From Pseudomonadota bacterium (GTDB lineage Bacteria > Pseudomonadota > Gammaproteobacteria > Burkholderiales > Ferrovaceae): a stretch of DNA of 6,224 bases. Location: assembly GCA_021828745.1 (NCBI GenBank), contig JAJZDE010000076.1, positions 1 through 6,224 of the forward strand, read 5' to 3'. The position numbers and the translations under genes are program-made. Positions 1 to 5,122 of this stretch are shown here, piece after piece (position 1 is the first letter of the stretch; every line of letters starts with the position of its first letter). Under the pieces are notes generated by a model. It searched no databases. It was not told the origin of the DNA and was given only the letters and a program-made list of their open reading frames with translations.

Positions 1-906
1 AGGGCTTTTTATACGCGTACGGGTCAAGCCATTTTTCAAGCGGGAACGCTTTATCTGGACAGTCGTTCCTGTGAACTGTGTGTCACGGTGAATGACGCGG
101 GCAGGCATGCACTATTGGCCAATTTATCGAATATTTGCCTGGTTTATTGCGATTGTGTGCGCGCCGGTCAGAAGATCACCATTGCGGCTGCTTTCACCGA
201 TGGAGATTCCGATCAACTGCGGGTGGGGCGAAACGGTGTGTTCTATGATGCCAAAGGGCAGGATTGGGACGCCACCATTACGCGTATCATCGAGCAACCC
301 ATCAGTCTGCGTCAGGCATTCTGGTCGCCTTACAAGAAGATGGTACGCACCATCAGTGATCAGTTCGAGAAATTTGCTTCCAGTAGAGCCAAGGCTGCCG
401 ATGATCTATGGGTTGGTTCTGCGGTCCCTGTGCCTCAAAAAGGGTCCGGAGGACCTTCTGCTGCGGCTCAGCAGGCTTTTGACGTGGGCAAGTTTGCGGG
501 CATTTTTGCGGCCATCGGCATGGCGGTGGGGGCCATCGGCACTGCCCTGGCGTCAGTGGCGGTCGGGTTGTTTTCCCTGGCGTTCTGGCAGATTCCGTTT
601 GTTCTTCTGGGCGTTTTGCTCCTGATTTCCGGGCCATCCCTCCTGCTGGCATGGTTCAAGTTGCGTTCTCGTACCCTGGGTCCGATCCTAGATGCCAACG
701 GGTGGGCGATCAATGCCCGGGCAAAAATCAACCTGCTCTTTGGGGCTTCCCTGACCCAATTGGCCCAACTCCCTCTGAATGCGGAACGGACGCTGACCGA
801 TCCTTTTGCCGAGGAAGAACGTTCTGCCTGGATTTATGTGGTCTGGGGTGCAGTGGCCGTGATGGTCGTCGCCATGCTCTGGGCCGTACGGACGAGACCA
901 CATTGA
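1..906 (+). CDS. Conserved hypothetical membrane protein (5' partial)
   Basis: The frame is open from the first base of the window to TGA at 904-906, giving 301 visible residues, so the true start lies upstream. I do not recognise a named family. The visible part has an N-terminal soluble stretch with paired cysteines (C24-x2-C27, C46, C50-x-C52), then a polar segment with a Gly/Pro/Ser-rich linker (about 137-158). Two adjacent hydrophobic segments follow (about 164-190 and 193-218). Next comes a hydrophilic block containing LGPILDANGWAINARAKIN (about 226-244), which looks conserved and resembles a motif I have seen in uncharacterised proteobacterial proteins. A last membrane segment (about 277-295) ends in a short basic tail. 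It is most likely an inner-membrane protein with three C-terminal helices. A GTG at 88 could serve as a start, but coding-like sequence continues upstream of it without a break. The next gene is convergent, so it gives no operon context. Confidence 0.75.
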   Translation, partial: RAFYTRTGQAIFQAGTLYLDSRSCELCVTVNDAGRHALLANLSNICLVYCDCVRAGQKITIAAAFTDGDSDQLRVGRNGVFYDAKGQDWDATITRIIEQPISLRQAFWSPYKKMVRTISDQFEKFASSRAKAADDLWVGSAVPVPQKGSGGPSAAAQQAFDVGKFAGIFAAIGMAVGAIGTALASVAVGLFSLAFWQIPFVLLGVLLLISGPSLLLAWFKLRSRTLGPILDANGWAINARAKINLLFGASLTQLAQLPLNAERTLTDPFAEEERSAWIYVVWGAVAVMVVAMLWAVRTRPH

Positions 907-911
907 TTCAT

Positions 912-931
912 GGGGGTCTGTTTTGACCCCC
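912..931 (+). terminator. Hairpin just after the membrane-protein gene, candidate terminator
   Basis: A perfect 7-bp stem GGGGGTC (912-918) / GACCCCC (925-931) with a 6-nt loop lies 5 nt after the stop of the upstream gene. No U-tract follows, so it is not a canonical intrinsic terminator. Its 3' arm shares bases 929-931 with the next hairpin, so the two cannot form together. Confidence 0.4.
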
Positions 932-954
932 CCTGGGGAGCCAACTCCAGGGGG
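929..954. terminator. GC-rich hairpin in the convergent gap, candidate bidirectional terminator
   Basis: CCCCCTGG (929-936) pairs with CCAGGGGG (947-954). The stem extends inward by a G-U and a G-C pair, giving about 10 bp closed by a 6-nt loop. It lies between two convergent genes and could stop transcripts from either side. On the minus strand it sits 15 nt after the yceI-like stop. Neither side has a strong T-run directly after the stem, so efficiency is uncertain. Confidence 0.45.
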
Positions 955-969
955 AGGCGAATCTTGCTT

Positions 970-1539
970 CTATTTTTTGATGGCTTCGACGGAAACCGTG
1001 ATGGTGACATCGTCACCTACATAGGGAACGTATTTGCTCATGCCAAAGTCGGAACGTTTGACATGGGTTTCTGCATCGCCGCCACAGGCATCCTTGTGCA
1101 GGAGGGGGTGAAGCATGCACTTGAACGAAGTGATCTTGAGTGCCACTGGGTGACTGATGCCCTTCAAGGTCAGAATTCCATCGATTTCAGTGGGCGTATC
1201 CCCGGTGAATTTGACGGAATCTCCCTTGAAAGTGGCGGTGGGGAATTTCTCGGTATCCAGGAAATCGGCTTCCTGAATATGCTCGTTGAAATGATCGGAA
1301 CCGGTACTCACAGAACGGGTATCGATCGTGATGTCGGCCGCACCTTTCCTGGCTACCGTATCCAGCATGATCGTTCCGGATACCTTGTCAAAGCGGCTCA
1401 ACTGGGTGCTGAATCCGAGGTGGTTATAGGAGAAACGGGCAAAGGTGTGATGGGGGTCGGTGACATAGGTATCCATGGCCGCTTGAACGGATGCGGAAAG
1501 GGGGGCGAGCAGGGCGAGAATGAGTCGTGCTTTTTTCAT
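970..1539 (-). CDS. YceI-family periplasmic protein
   Basis: A 189-aa protein, close in length to E. coli YceI (about 190). Residues 1-20 form a Sec signal peptide (MKKARL, a hydrophobic core, then SVQA with cleavage about A20/A21), so the product is periplasmic. The mature part is one YceI/lipocalin-like barrel domain. Family hallmarks are YVTDPHHTFARFSYNHLG near the N-terminus, the FNEHIQEADFLDTEKFPTA block (about 84-102), the LTLKGISHPVAL strand pair (about 123-134), and C141 with C152, which may form a disulfide. YceI-fold proteins bind long isoprenoid or amphiphilic lipids and are often stress-induced; the ligand here is unknown. The ATG at 1539 was chosen because AGGAG (1547-1551) lies 7 nt upstream and the signal peptide starts there. 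The frame stays open to an ATG at 1722, but that extension would run through the promoter. The gene is monocistronic and divergent from fnr. Confidence 0.93.
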   Translation of the reverse strand: MKKARLILALLAPLSASVQAAMDTYVTDPHHTFARFSYNHLGFSTQLSRFDKVSGTIMLDTVARKGAADITIDTRSVSTGSDHFNEHIQEADFLDTEKFPTATFKGDSVKFTGDTPTEIDGILTLKGISHPVALKITSFKCMLHPLLHKDACGGDAETHVKRSDFGMSKYVPYVGDDVTITVSVEAIKK

Positions 1540-1560
1540 GAATTGTCTCCTGAGGGTAGA

Positions 1561-1580
1561 TAGTACGAATGCGTACAATA
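1561..1580. promoter_or_regulatory. Inverted repeat over the yceI-like transcription start
   Basis: GTACG (1563-1567) and CGTAC (1572-1576) form a perfect inverted repeat with a 4-bp spacer. The flanks extend the symmetry by two more pairs after one mismatch. It overlaps the predicted -10 edge and start point of the yceI-like promoter, where a repressor could block initiation. It could instead be a 5' hairpin in the transcript. No known regulator site is recognised. Confidence 0.35.
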
Positions 1581-1605
1581 TAAAGGTTTGCGACCATCGA
1601 TGCAA
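1577..1605 (-). promoter_or_regulatory. Sigma70-type promoter of the yceI-like gene
   Basis: Read on the minus strand, the -35 is TTGCAT (1600-1605) and the -10 is TATATT (1577-1582), with an optimal 17-bp spacer. Transcription would start near 1570, giving a leader of about 30 nt that carries the AGGAG ribosome-binding site. Confidence 0.65.
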
Positions 1606-1687
1606 GTATTTTGTGGTGGAAAGTCCAGGTGGATTCTGCGACAGGATGGCATAAAAGCTTTCCCTTTCAAAGAGCGGGAAGGGTACA

Positions 1688-1701
1688 ATGACATAAGTCA
1701 A
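1688..1701 (+). promoter_or_regulatory. Degenerate FNR-like box upstream of fnr
   Basis: ATGACATAAGTCAA matches TTGAT-N4-ATCAA at 7 of 10 positions and is itself a TGAC-N4-GTCA palindrome. It lies 51 bp before the fnr start. An AATAAT hexamer (1721-1726) follows it, but its centre is 29 bp from the box centre rather than the 32 bp seen at the ompW and hemN boxes. It could be an autoregulatory site or a site for another CRP/FNR-family protein; this is less certain than the other two boxes. Confidence 0.35.
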
Positions 1702-1752
1702 AATCCTGGGGTGGGTTTTCAATAATTTTTTGGATCAGGTGCTATTTCCCTT

Positions 1753-2469
1753 ATGAATCTTCATGACTTGAAATCTGTATGCGGTCATTGCACCATCCGG
1801 GAGTTGTGTCTTCCCGCCGGGTTGAGCGATGAGGAGGTTCATCTGCTCGACCAGCATATGAATCATCGTCAGGCCGTGCCCAAGGGTGAATACCTTTACC
1901 GCGTCGGTGATCCCTTCCGTTCGCTCTTTGCCGTCAGTTCCGGTTTTTTCAAGACGGTATTGCTTCATGAGGATGGTCGGGGGCAGATCACCGGATTTCA
2001 GATGATGGGGGAGTTGCTGGGCTTGGAAGCCATTCACAGCGACCATCATGTCTGTGACGCCATCGCGCTGGAAGACAGTGCCGTGTGCGCCATTCCTTTT
2101 GATCAGTTCGAACAGTTGGGACAGGTCATGGCCAACCTCCGGCACCGGTTCAACAAGGATTTGTCCCGGGAAATCGTCCGCGAACACCATGTCATGATGT
2201 TGCTGGGGAGCATGCGTTCAGAGGAGCGTCTGGCCAATTTTCTCATCGATCTGGCGGATCGCCATGCCGAGCGTCACCAGTCCTCCGTGGAAATGACCCT
2301 GCGCATGACGCGGGAGGACATTGGCAGTTACCTGGGGCTTAAACTGGAAACGGTCAGCCGTCTTCTTTCGCGCTTTCATGATGAAGGGGTGCTGGAAGTA
2401 CGGGGACGACGGGTGAGGATTCTTGATCGGGATGCCCTGGCATTGCGTAGGACTGAAACCCATAATTAG
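1753..2469 (+). CDS. fnr: FNR-type oxygen-sensing transcriptional regulator
   Basis: A 238-aa CRP/FNR-family regulator. In FNR proteins an oxygen-labile [4Fe-4S] cluster drives dimerisation and DNA binding without O2. The cluster cysteines are all present: C10, C13 and C19 in the same C-x2-C-x5-C spacing as E. coli FNR C20/C23/C29, plus C112 in SAVCAIPF, equivalent to E. coli C122. The cyclic-nucleotide-like beta-roll spans about 25-120, followed by the dimerisation helix (about 125-155). The C-terminal winged helix-turn-helix is at about 185-225. The recognition helix LETVSRLLSRF carries E199, S202 and R203, the E-xx-SR signature that reads TTGAT half-sites. An in-frame TAA at 1723 leaves ATG 1753 as the only normal start. 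The Shine-Dalgarno is poor (AGG about 13 nt upstream), suggesting weak translation. The neighbouring ompW and hemN genes carry matching FNR boxes. In Pseudomonas the FNR homologue anr also lies close to hemN. Confidence 0.96.
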   Translation: MNLHDLKSVCGHCTIRELCLPAGLSDEEVHLLDQHMNHRQAVPKGEYLYRVGDPFRSLFAVSSGFFKTVLLHEDGRGQITGFQMMGELLGLEAIHSDHHVCDAIALEDSAVCAIPFDQFEQLGQVMANLRHRFNKDLSREIVREHHVMMLLGSMRSEERLANFLIDLADRHAERHQSSVEMTLRMTREDIGSYLGLKLETVSRLLSRFHDEGVLEVRGRRVRILDRDALALRRTETHN

Positions 2470-2535
2470 TGGGTTGGTGGATGTTCCTGGTCCGTGTTTC
2501 ATTTCTTTTCATTGGTTGGCGGTTTGTTGTGTAAA

Positions 2536-2566
2536 TGCGACAATCTTTCTCGAGATTGCGACGATC
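2536..2566. repeat. Direct and inverted repeat between fnr and ompW
   Basis: TGCGACAATC (2536-2545) recurs as TGCGACGATC (2557-2566), 9/10 identical with a 21-bp period, about two helical turns, so both copies face the same side of the DNA. Nested in it is an inverted repeat CAATCT (2541-2546) / AGATTG (2553-2558). It lies about 26 bp upstream of the FNR box of ompW. It may be a binding site for a second regulator; none is recognised. Confidence 0.35.
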
Positions 2567-2591
2567 CTGTAACCAACTGTTTCATTCAAGA

Positions 2592-2605
2592 TTGATTTGC
2601 ATCAG
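2592..2605 (+). promoter_or_regulatory. FNR box of the ompW promoter
   Basis: TTGATTTGCATCAG matches TTGAT-N4-ATCAA at 9 of 10 defined positions. Its centre (2598.5) is 32 bp from the centre of the TACCAT -10 candidate, so with a start near 2640 the box sits at about -41.5. That is the class II position used by FNR for activation. Confidence 0.75.
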
Positions 2606-2627
2606 AATGCGTCCTTGTGTCCTGCGC

Positions 2628-2633
2628 TACCAT
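2628..2633 (+). promoter_or_regulatory. Candidate -10 element of the ompW promoter
   Basis: TACCAT keeps the key T1, A2, A5 and T6 bases of TATAAT. The FNR box replaces a -35 element, as expected for an activator-dependent promoter. The predicted start near 2640 gives a leader of about 63 nt. Confidence 0.5.
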
Positions 2634-2656
2634 GCGTCTGCAGGGCTTTAGGAACT

Positions 2657-2672
2657 GCATAAAAAATTATGC
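2657..2672 (+). repeat. Perfect inverted repeat in the ompW leader
   Basis: GCATAA (2657-2662) and TTATGC (2667-2672) flank four A, forming a 6-bp A/T-rich stem about 18 nt before the ribosome-binding site. As RNA it would be a weak 5' hairpin, perhaps protective. As DNA it could be an operator. No function is established. Confidence 0.4.
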
Positions 2673-2702
2673 CTGTCATACAACGTACTTAGGAGGGGAG
2701 TA

Positions 2703-3347
2703 ATGAAATTTTCGACCAAAAAAACTCTGGTAGCGACCATCGCCTTGACCGCTTTGACCGGTCCATTCGTTGCGTCCAGCGCCTTTGCAGATGATGGTGA
2801 GCCAAGTCCCTGGCTCGTCCGGGTTCGGATGCTTCAGGTGGATACGCAACAGGGCAATGATGCAGGCGGCGGTATTGGTGCCGATTCGATCAAGGTGGCT
2901 AATCGCACCCAGCCGGAAGTTGATGTCTCCTACTTCATTACCCATAACATTTCTGCGGAGTTGGTGGCCTCCTATCCGCTGAGCCATCAGGTGCAATTGA
3001 ATGGGAATTATATTGGTGGATTGCAGGAATTGCCGCCAATTTTGAATCTGCAATACCACTTCGATGGAATGGGCAAATTTGTTCCTTATGTGGGGGCGGG
3101 TGTGATGTACCTGCGGACCATGAACGTCTCGCTGCTGGGTGGTGCGGTTGGTCTGCAACAGAATAACTGGGGTGAGGATGTTCAGTTGGGCGCGGACTAC
3201 AAACTGGATAACCACTGGTTGTTGAACGCGGATATCAAGAAAACCTGGGTTAGCGTGGGATTGGATTCCGCTGCTACCGGTGGCACGATTCTGCAACTCC
3301 ATCCGGATCCCTACATTTTTGGTGTTGGGGTGGGCTACCGTTTCTAA
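2703..3347 (+). CDS. ompW: OmpW-family outer-membrane beta-barrel protein
   Basis: A 214-aa OmpW homologue, close to the family's usual length. Residues 1-29 form a signal peptide (KK, hydrophobic core, SSAFA with cleavage before D30). The mature protein begins DDGEPSPWLVRVRML, a typical first strand. Family motifs follow: ISAELVASYPLSHQV (about 83-97), LPPILNLQYHF (about 110-120), FVPYVGAGVMY (about 126-136), and the closing DPYIFGVGVGYRF. The last residue is an aromatic F, the signal for BAM-mediated insertion. OmpW forms a small eight-stranded barrel with a hydrophobic channel; its natural substrate is debated. A strong AGGAGG (2691-2696) sits 6 nt before the ATG. The upstream FNR box suggests induction when oxygen is low, in line with reports of FNR-dependent ompW in enteric bacteria. 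It is separated from hemN by tandem hairpins and is probably its own transcription unit. Confidence 0.94.
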   Translation: MKFSTKKTLVATIALTALTGPFVASSAFADDGEPSPWLVRVRMLQVDTQQGNDAGGGIGADSIKVANRTQPEVDVSYFITHNISAELVASYPLSHQVQLNGNYIGGLQELPPILNLQYHFDGMGKFVPYVGAGVMYLRTMNVSLLGGAVGLQQNNWGEDVQLGADYKLDNHWLLNADIKKTWVSVGLDSAATGGTILQLHPDPYIFGVGVGYRF

Positions 3348-3389
3348 CTTGGTCGTCTAGCCGGCTTTCCCCCTCCGCCGGCGAACCTT

Positions 3390-3426
3390 CGCCACCGCGG
3401 GGTTGTTTTGCGGTGGCGCTTTCCTT
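3390..3426 (+). terminator. Likely terminator of ompW
   Basis: A 9-bp GC-rich stem, CGCCACCGC (3390-3398) / GCGGTGGCG (3410-3418), with an 11-nt loop, is followed by the short T-rich stretch CTTTCCTT. It starts 43 nt after the ompW stop. A GCCGGC pair just upstream (3360-3365 and 3377-3382) could form a further hairpin. Confidence 0.6.
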
Positions 3427-3441
3427 GTCTGGCGGGGAATT

Positions 3442-3472
3442 ACGGCTCGGTCAACCCGAGCCGTTTGCGTTT
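3442..3472 (+). terminator. Second hairpin between ompW and hemN, tandem terminator
   Basis: A perfect 9-bp stem ACGGCTCGG (3442-3450) / CCGAGCCGT (3456-3464) with a 5-nt loop is followed by TTGCGTTT. Together with the hairpin at 3390-3418 it should insulate hemN from ompW read-through, leaving hemN to its own promoter. Confidence 0.55.
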
Positions 3473-3509
3473 CTGCGGTTCCAGGAGCGACGCGGTAACG
3501 TGTCAAAAG

Positions 3510-3523
3510 TTGATTTCCGTCAA
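3510..3523 (+). promoter_or_regulatory. FNR box of the hemN promoter
   Basis: TTGATTTCCGTCAA matches TTGAT-N4-ATCAA at 9 of 10 defined positions. The centre (3516.5) is 32 bp from the centre of GATAAT (3546-3551), exactly the spacing at ompW. It indicates FNR activation of anaerobic heme synthesis. Confidence 0.78.
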
Positions 3524-3545
3524 TATATGGGAGATGAGCTGAGGG

Positions 3546-3551
3546 GATAAT
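3546..3551 (+). promoter_or_regulatory. -10 element of the hemN promoter
   Basis: GATAAT matches TATAAT at 5 of 6 bases and lies at the expected distance from the FNR box. A start 6-8 nt downstream falls at 3557-3559, on the hemN ATG itself. Confidence 0.6.
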
Positions 3552-3557
3552 CACCCC

Positions 3558-4961
3558 ATGGATCGCATTAAACCCAATTCCGAGACTTTCGTCACCCCCG
3601 AACTGGTCGAGCGTTTCGACATTCCCGGGCCGCGCTACACCTCTTATCCGACGGCGGATCGTTTTCTGCCCGATGAGTGGGGGGCACATCTTGCCCATGC
3701 TTTGGGGAGTCGGGCAGGGACATCGAGTCATGCGCCGCTCTCCCTGTATGTTCATTTGCCTTTTTGCGCCTCGGTTTGCTACTACTGTGCCTGTAACAAG
3801 GTGATTACCAAGGACCATGGGAAGGTTTCGGAATATCTTCGTTATCTCGAGCAGGAAATGGATCTGGTAGTGCCTCTGGTCGGTGCAGGTCATCGCCAGG
3901 TTGCCCAGTTACATCTGGGGGGGGGGTCTCCCACCTTCCTGGACGATGATGAACTGACCCAATTGATGAGCCTGCTGGCTCAGCGCTTTGAACTGCTTCC
4001 CGACATGGAACGTTCCATCGAGATCGATCCGCGTACGGTTACGCCGAAAAGACTGGCGCATTTGCGTACCCTGGGTTTCAATCGGGTGAGTTTTGGTGTA
4101 CAGGATTTCGATCCTCGTGTCCAGAAAGCCGTCCACCGGGTTCAGCCCTTCGAGCAGGTCCAGGCACTGGTGGAGGAAGTACGGCGTTTGAGATTCGATT
4201 CCATCAATCTGGATCTCATTTATGGGTTGCCCCATCAGACTCTGGATTCTTTTCAGAAGACCGTGGATCAGGTGCTGACCATCCAGCCCGATCGCATAGC
4301 CCTCTACGCCTACGCCCATTTGCCTGTCCGTTTCAAACCACAGCGGCGTATCGATGCGGAGACTTTGCCGGCGGTAACCACCAAAGTGCAGATGATGGAT
4401 CAGGCGATACACGCCTTTATGGCCCATGGTTATGACTATATCGGGATGGACCATTTTGCCTTGCCTGAAGACCAACTGGCCAAGGTGAAGCGGGATGGAC
4501 GCCTGCAACGGAATTTTCAGGGGTATCACACCCACGCCGGGGCGGATTTGTTGGGGTTCGGGGTATCTGCGATCAGCCAGGTGGGACAGGCCTACAGTCA
4601 GTCCGTCAAAACCCTGGAGGCCTATTATGCGGCCCTGGATGCGGGGAAATTTCCTGTGGAGCGGGGCTTGACGCTGGAATCCGATGATCTTCTGCGGCGT
4701 GAGGTCATCATGTCCCTGATGTGTCAGGGGCGTATTGCCTTTGAGCCCATCGAGCAAAATTACGGAATCGACTTTGCAACCTATTTCCAGGATGCACTGG
4801 AGCGGTTACAGGAATTTGAACAAGAGGGCCTTTTGACCCGCACGTTGGCGGGTCTGGAGGTCAGTAAAGCCGGGTGGTTCTTTGTGCGTCCCATGGCCAT
4901 GAGTTTTGACAAATATCTCTGGCTTCATCAGGATCATCAACGGTTCTCGAAAGTGTTGTAG
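3558..4961 (+). CDS. hemN: Oxygen-independent coproporphyrinogen III dehydrogenase (radical SAM)
   Basis: A 467-aa HemN, close to the E. coli enzyme (457 aa). It converts coproporphyrinogen III to protoporphyrinogen IX by two oxidative decarboxylations using S-adenosylmethionine, in the cytoplasm, and provides heme without O2. The N-terminal arm has GPRYTSYPTADRF (about 24-36). The radical-SAM motif is C70-x3-C74-x2-C77, with the extra C79 typical of true HemN in the CYYCACNK segment. The SAM-binding GGGSPTF is at 121-127. NLDLIYGLP, YAHLP, GMDHFALP, NFQGYHTH and DLLGFGVSAIS all follow the HemN pattern, and the HemN C-terminal domain is complete to the end. The start is fixed: an in-frame TGA lies at 3540-3542 and no other start codon lies between it and ATG 3558. 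A GAGGGG 11 nt upstream is a distant Shine-Dalgarno at best. The GGG glycine codons at 121-123 create a ten-G run (3917-3926). Control by FNR is inferred from the upstream box. Confidence 0.98.
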   Translation: MDRIKPNSETFVTPELVERFDIPGPRYTSYPTADRFLPDEWGAHLAHALGSRAGTSSHAPLSLYVHLPFCASVCYYCACNKVITKDHGKVSEYLRYLEQEMDLVVPLVGAGHRQVAQLHLGGGSPTFLDDDELTQLMSLLAQRFELLPDMERSIEIDPRTVTPKRLAHLRTLGFNRVSFGVQDFDPRVQKAVHRVQPFEQVQALVEEVRRLRFDSINLDLIYGLPHQTLDSFQKTVDQVLTIQPDRIALYAYAHLPVRFKPQRRIDAETLPAVTTKVQMMDQAIHAFMAHGYDYIGMDHFALPEDQLAKVKRDGRLQRNFQGYHTHAGADLLGFGVSAISQVGQAYSQSVKTLEAYYAALDAGKFPVERGLTLESDDLLRREVIMSLMCQGRIAFEPIEQNYGIDFATYFQDALERLQEFEQEGLLTRTLAGLEVSKAGWFFVRPMAMSFDKYLWLHQDHQRFSKVL

Positions 4962-4983
4962 CAGTCTCCTAAAGTGGTCCTTC

Positions 4984-5018
4984 GCCGCCCCCAGTTCGCT
5001 GTGGGCGGCTTTTTCTTT
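4984..5018 (+). terminator. Strong intrinsic terminator of hemN
   Basis: A 7-bp stem GCCGCCC (4984-4990) / GGGCGGC (5003-5009) continues after one C/T mismatch into CAG/CTG, capped by a TTCG tetraloop (4995-4998). The T-rich run TTTTTCTTT follows directly. It lies 22 nt after the hemN stop and is a textbook factor-independent terminator. Confidence 0.9.
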
Positions 5019-5105
5019 GGGTATTACAATGCGGAGGAATATTTCTGGGCAATGATTTTGAATATGGTTATTGATTCACGGAATCTTCATCAGCGCTACT
5101 CGGGG

Positions 5106-5122
5106 TTGTAACAATTTGTAAC
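5106..5122 (+). repeat. Tandem TTGTAAC repeat upstream of the TonB-receptor gene
   Basis: TTGTAAC occurs at 5106-5112 and again at 5116-5122, a 10-bp period matching one helical turn. It directly adjoins the ribosome-binding-site hairpin. It may be a regulator site. The TTGT units could also pair with ACAA (5124-5127) in the hairpin's 5' arm. Confidence 0.35.

Noticed and set aside
88..906. Membrane-protein gene starting at the GTG at 88
   Set aside because: The same frame is open and coding-like back to base 1, with no ribosome-binding site suited to the GTG, so the gene is better read as cut by the window edge.
910..1563. 217-codon plus-strand ORF opposite the yceI-like gene
   Set aside because: It is the antisense shadow of a clear YceI domain, and its translation is a Gly-rich sequence with no recognisable features.
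1540..1722. N-terminal extension of the yceI-like protein to an ATG at 1722
   Set aside because: It would put 61 residues before a good signal peptide and run through the -35/-10 promoter; the ATG at 1539 has an AGGAG at proper spacing.
2457..2475. Terminator hairpin at the end of fnr (AACCCA / TGGGTT)
   Set aside because: The 6-bp stem overlaps the stop codon and is not followed by a T-run; too weak to call.
3909..4757. 282-codon minus-strand ORF inside hemN
   Set aside because: It lies wholly opposite the conserved HemN sequence, has no ribosome-binding site of note and shows no family motifs.
5071..5084. FNR box upstream of the TonB-receptor gene
   Set aside because: Only the first half-site TTGAT is present; the other half reads GGAAT, so the site does not fit. 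GATTC-ACG-GAATC here is a short palindrome of unknown meaning.
5051..5105. Fur box controlling the TonB receptor
   Set aside because: The A/T-rich stretch around 5052-5075 has scattered Fur-like bases but no convincing match to the 19-bp inverted repeat.
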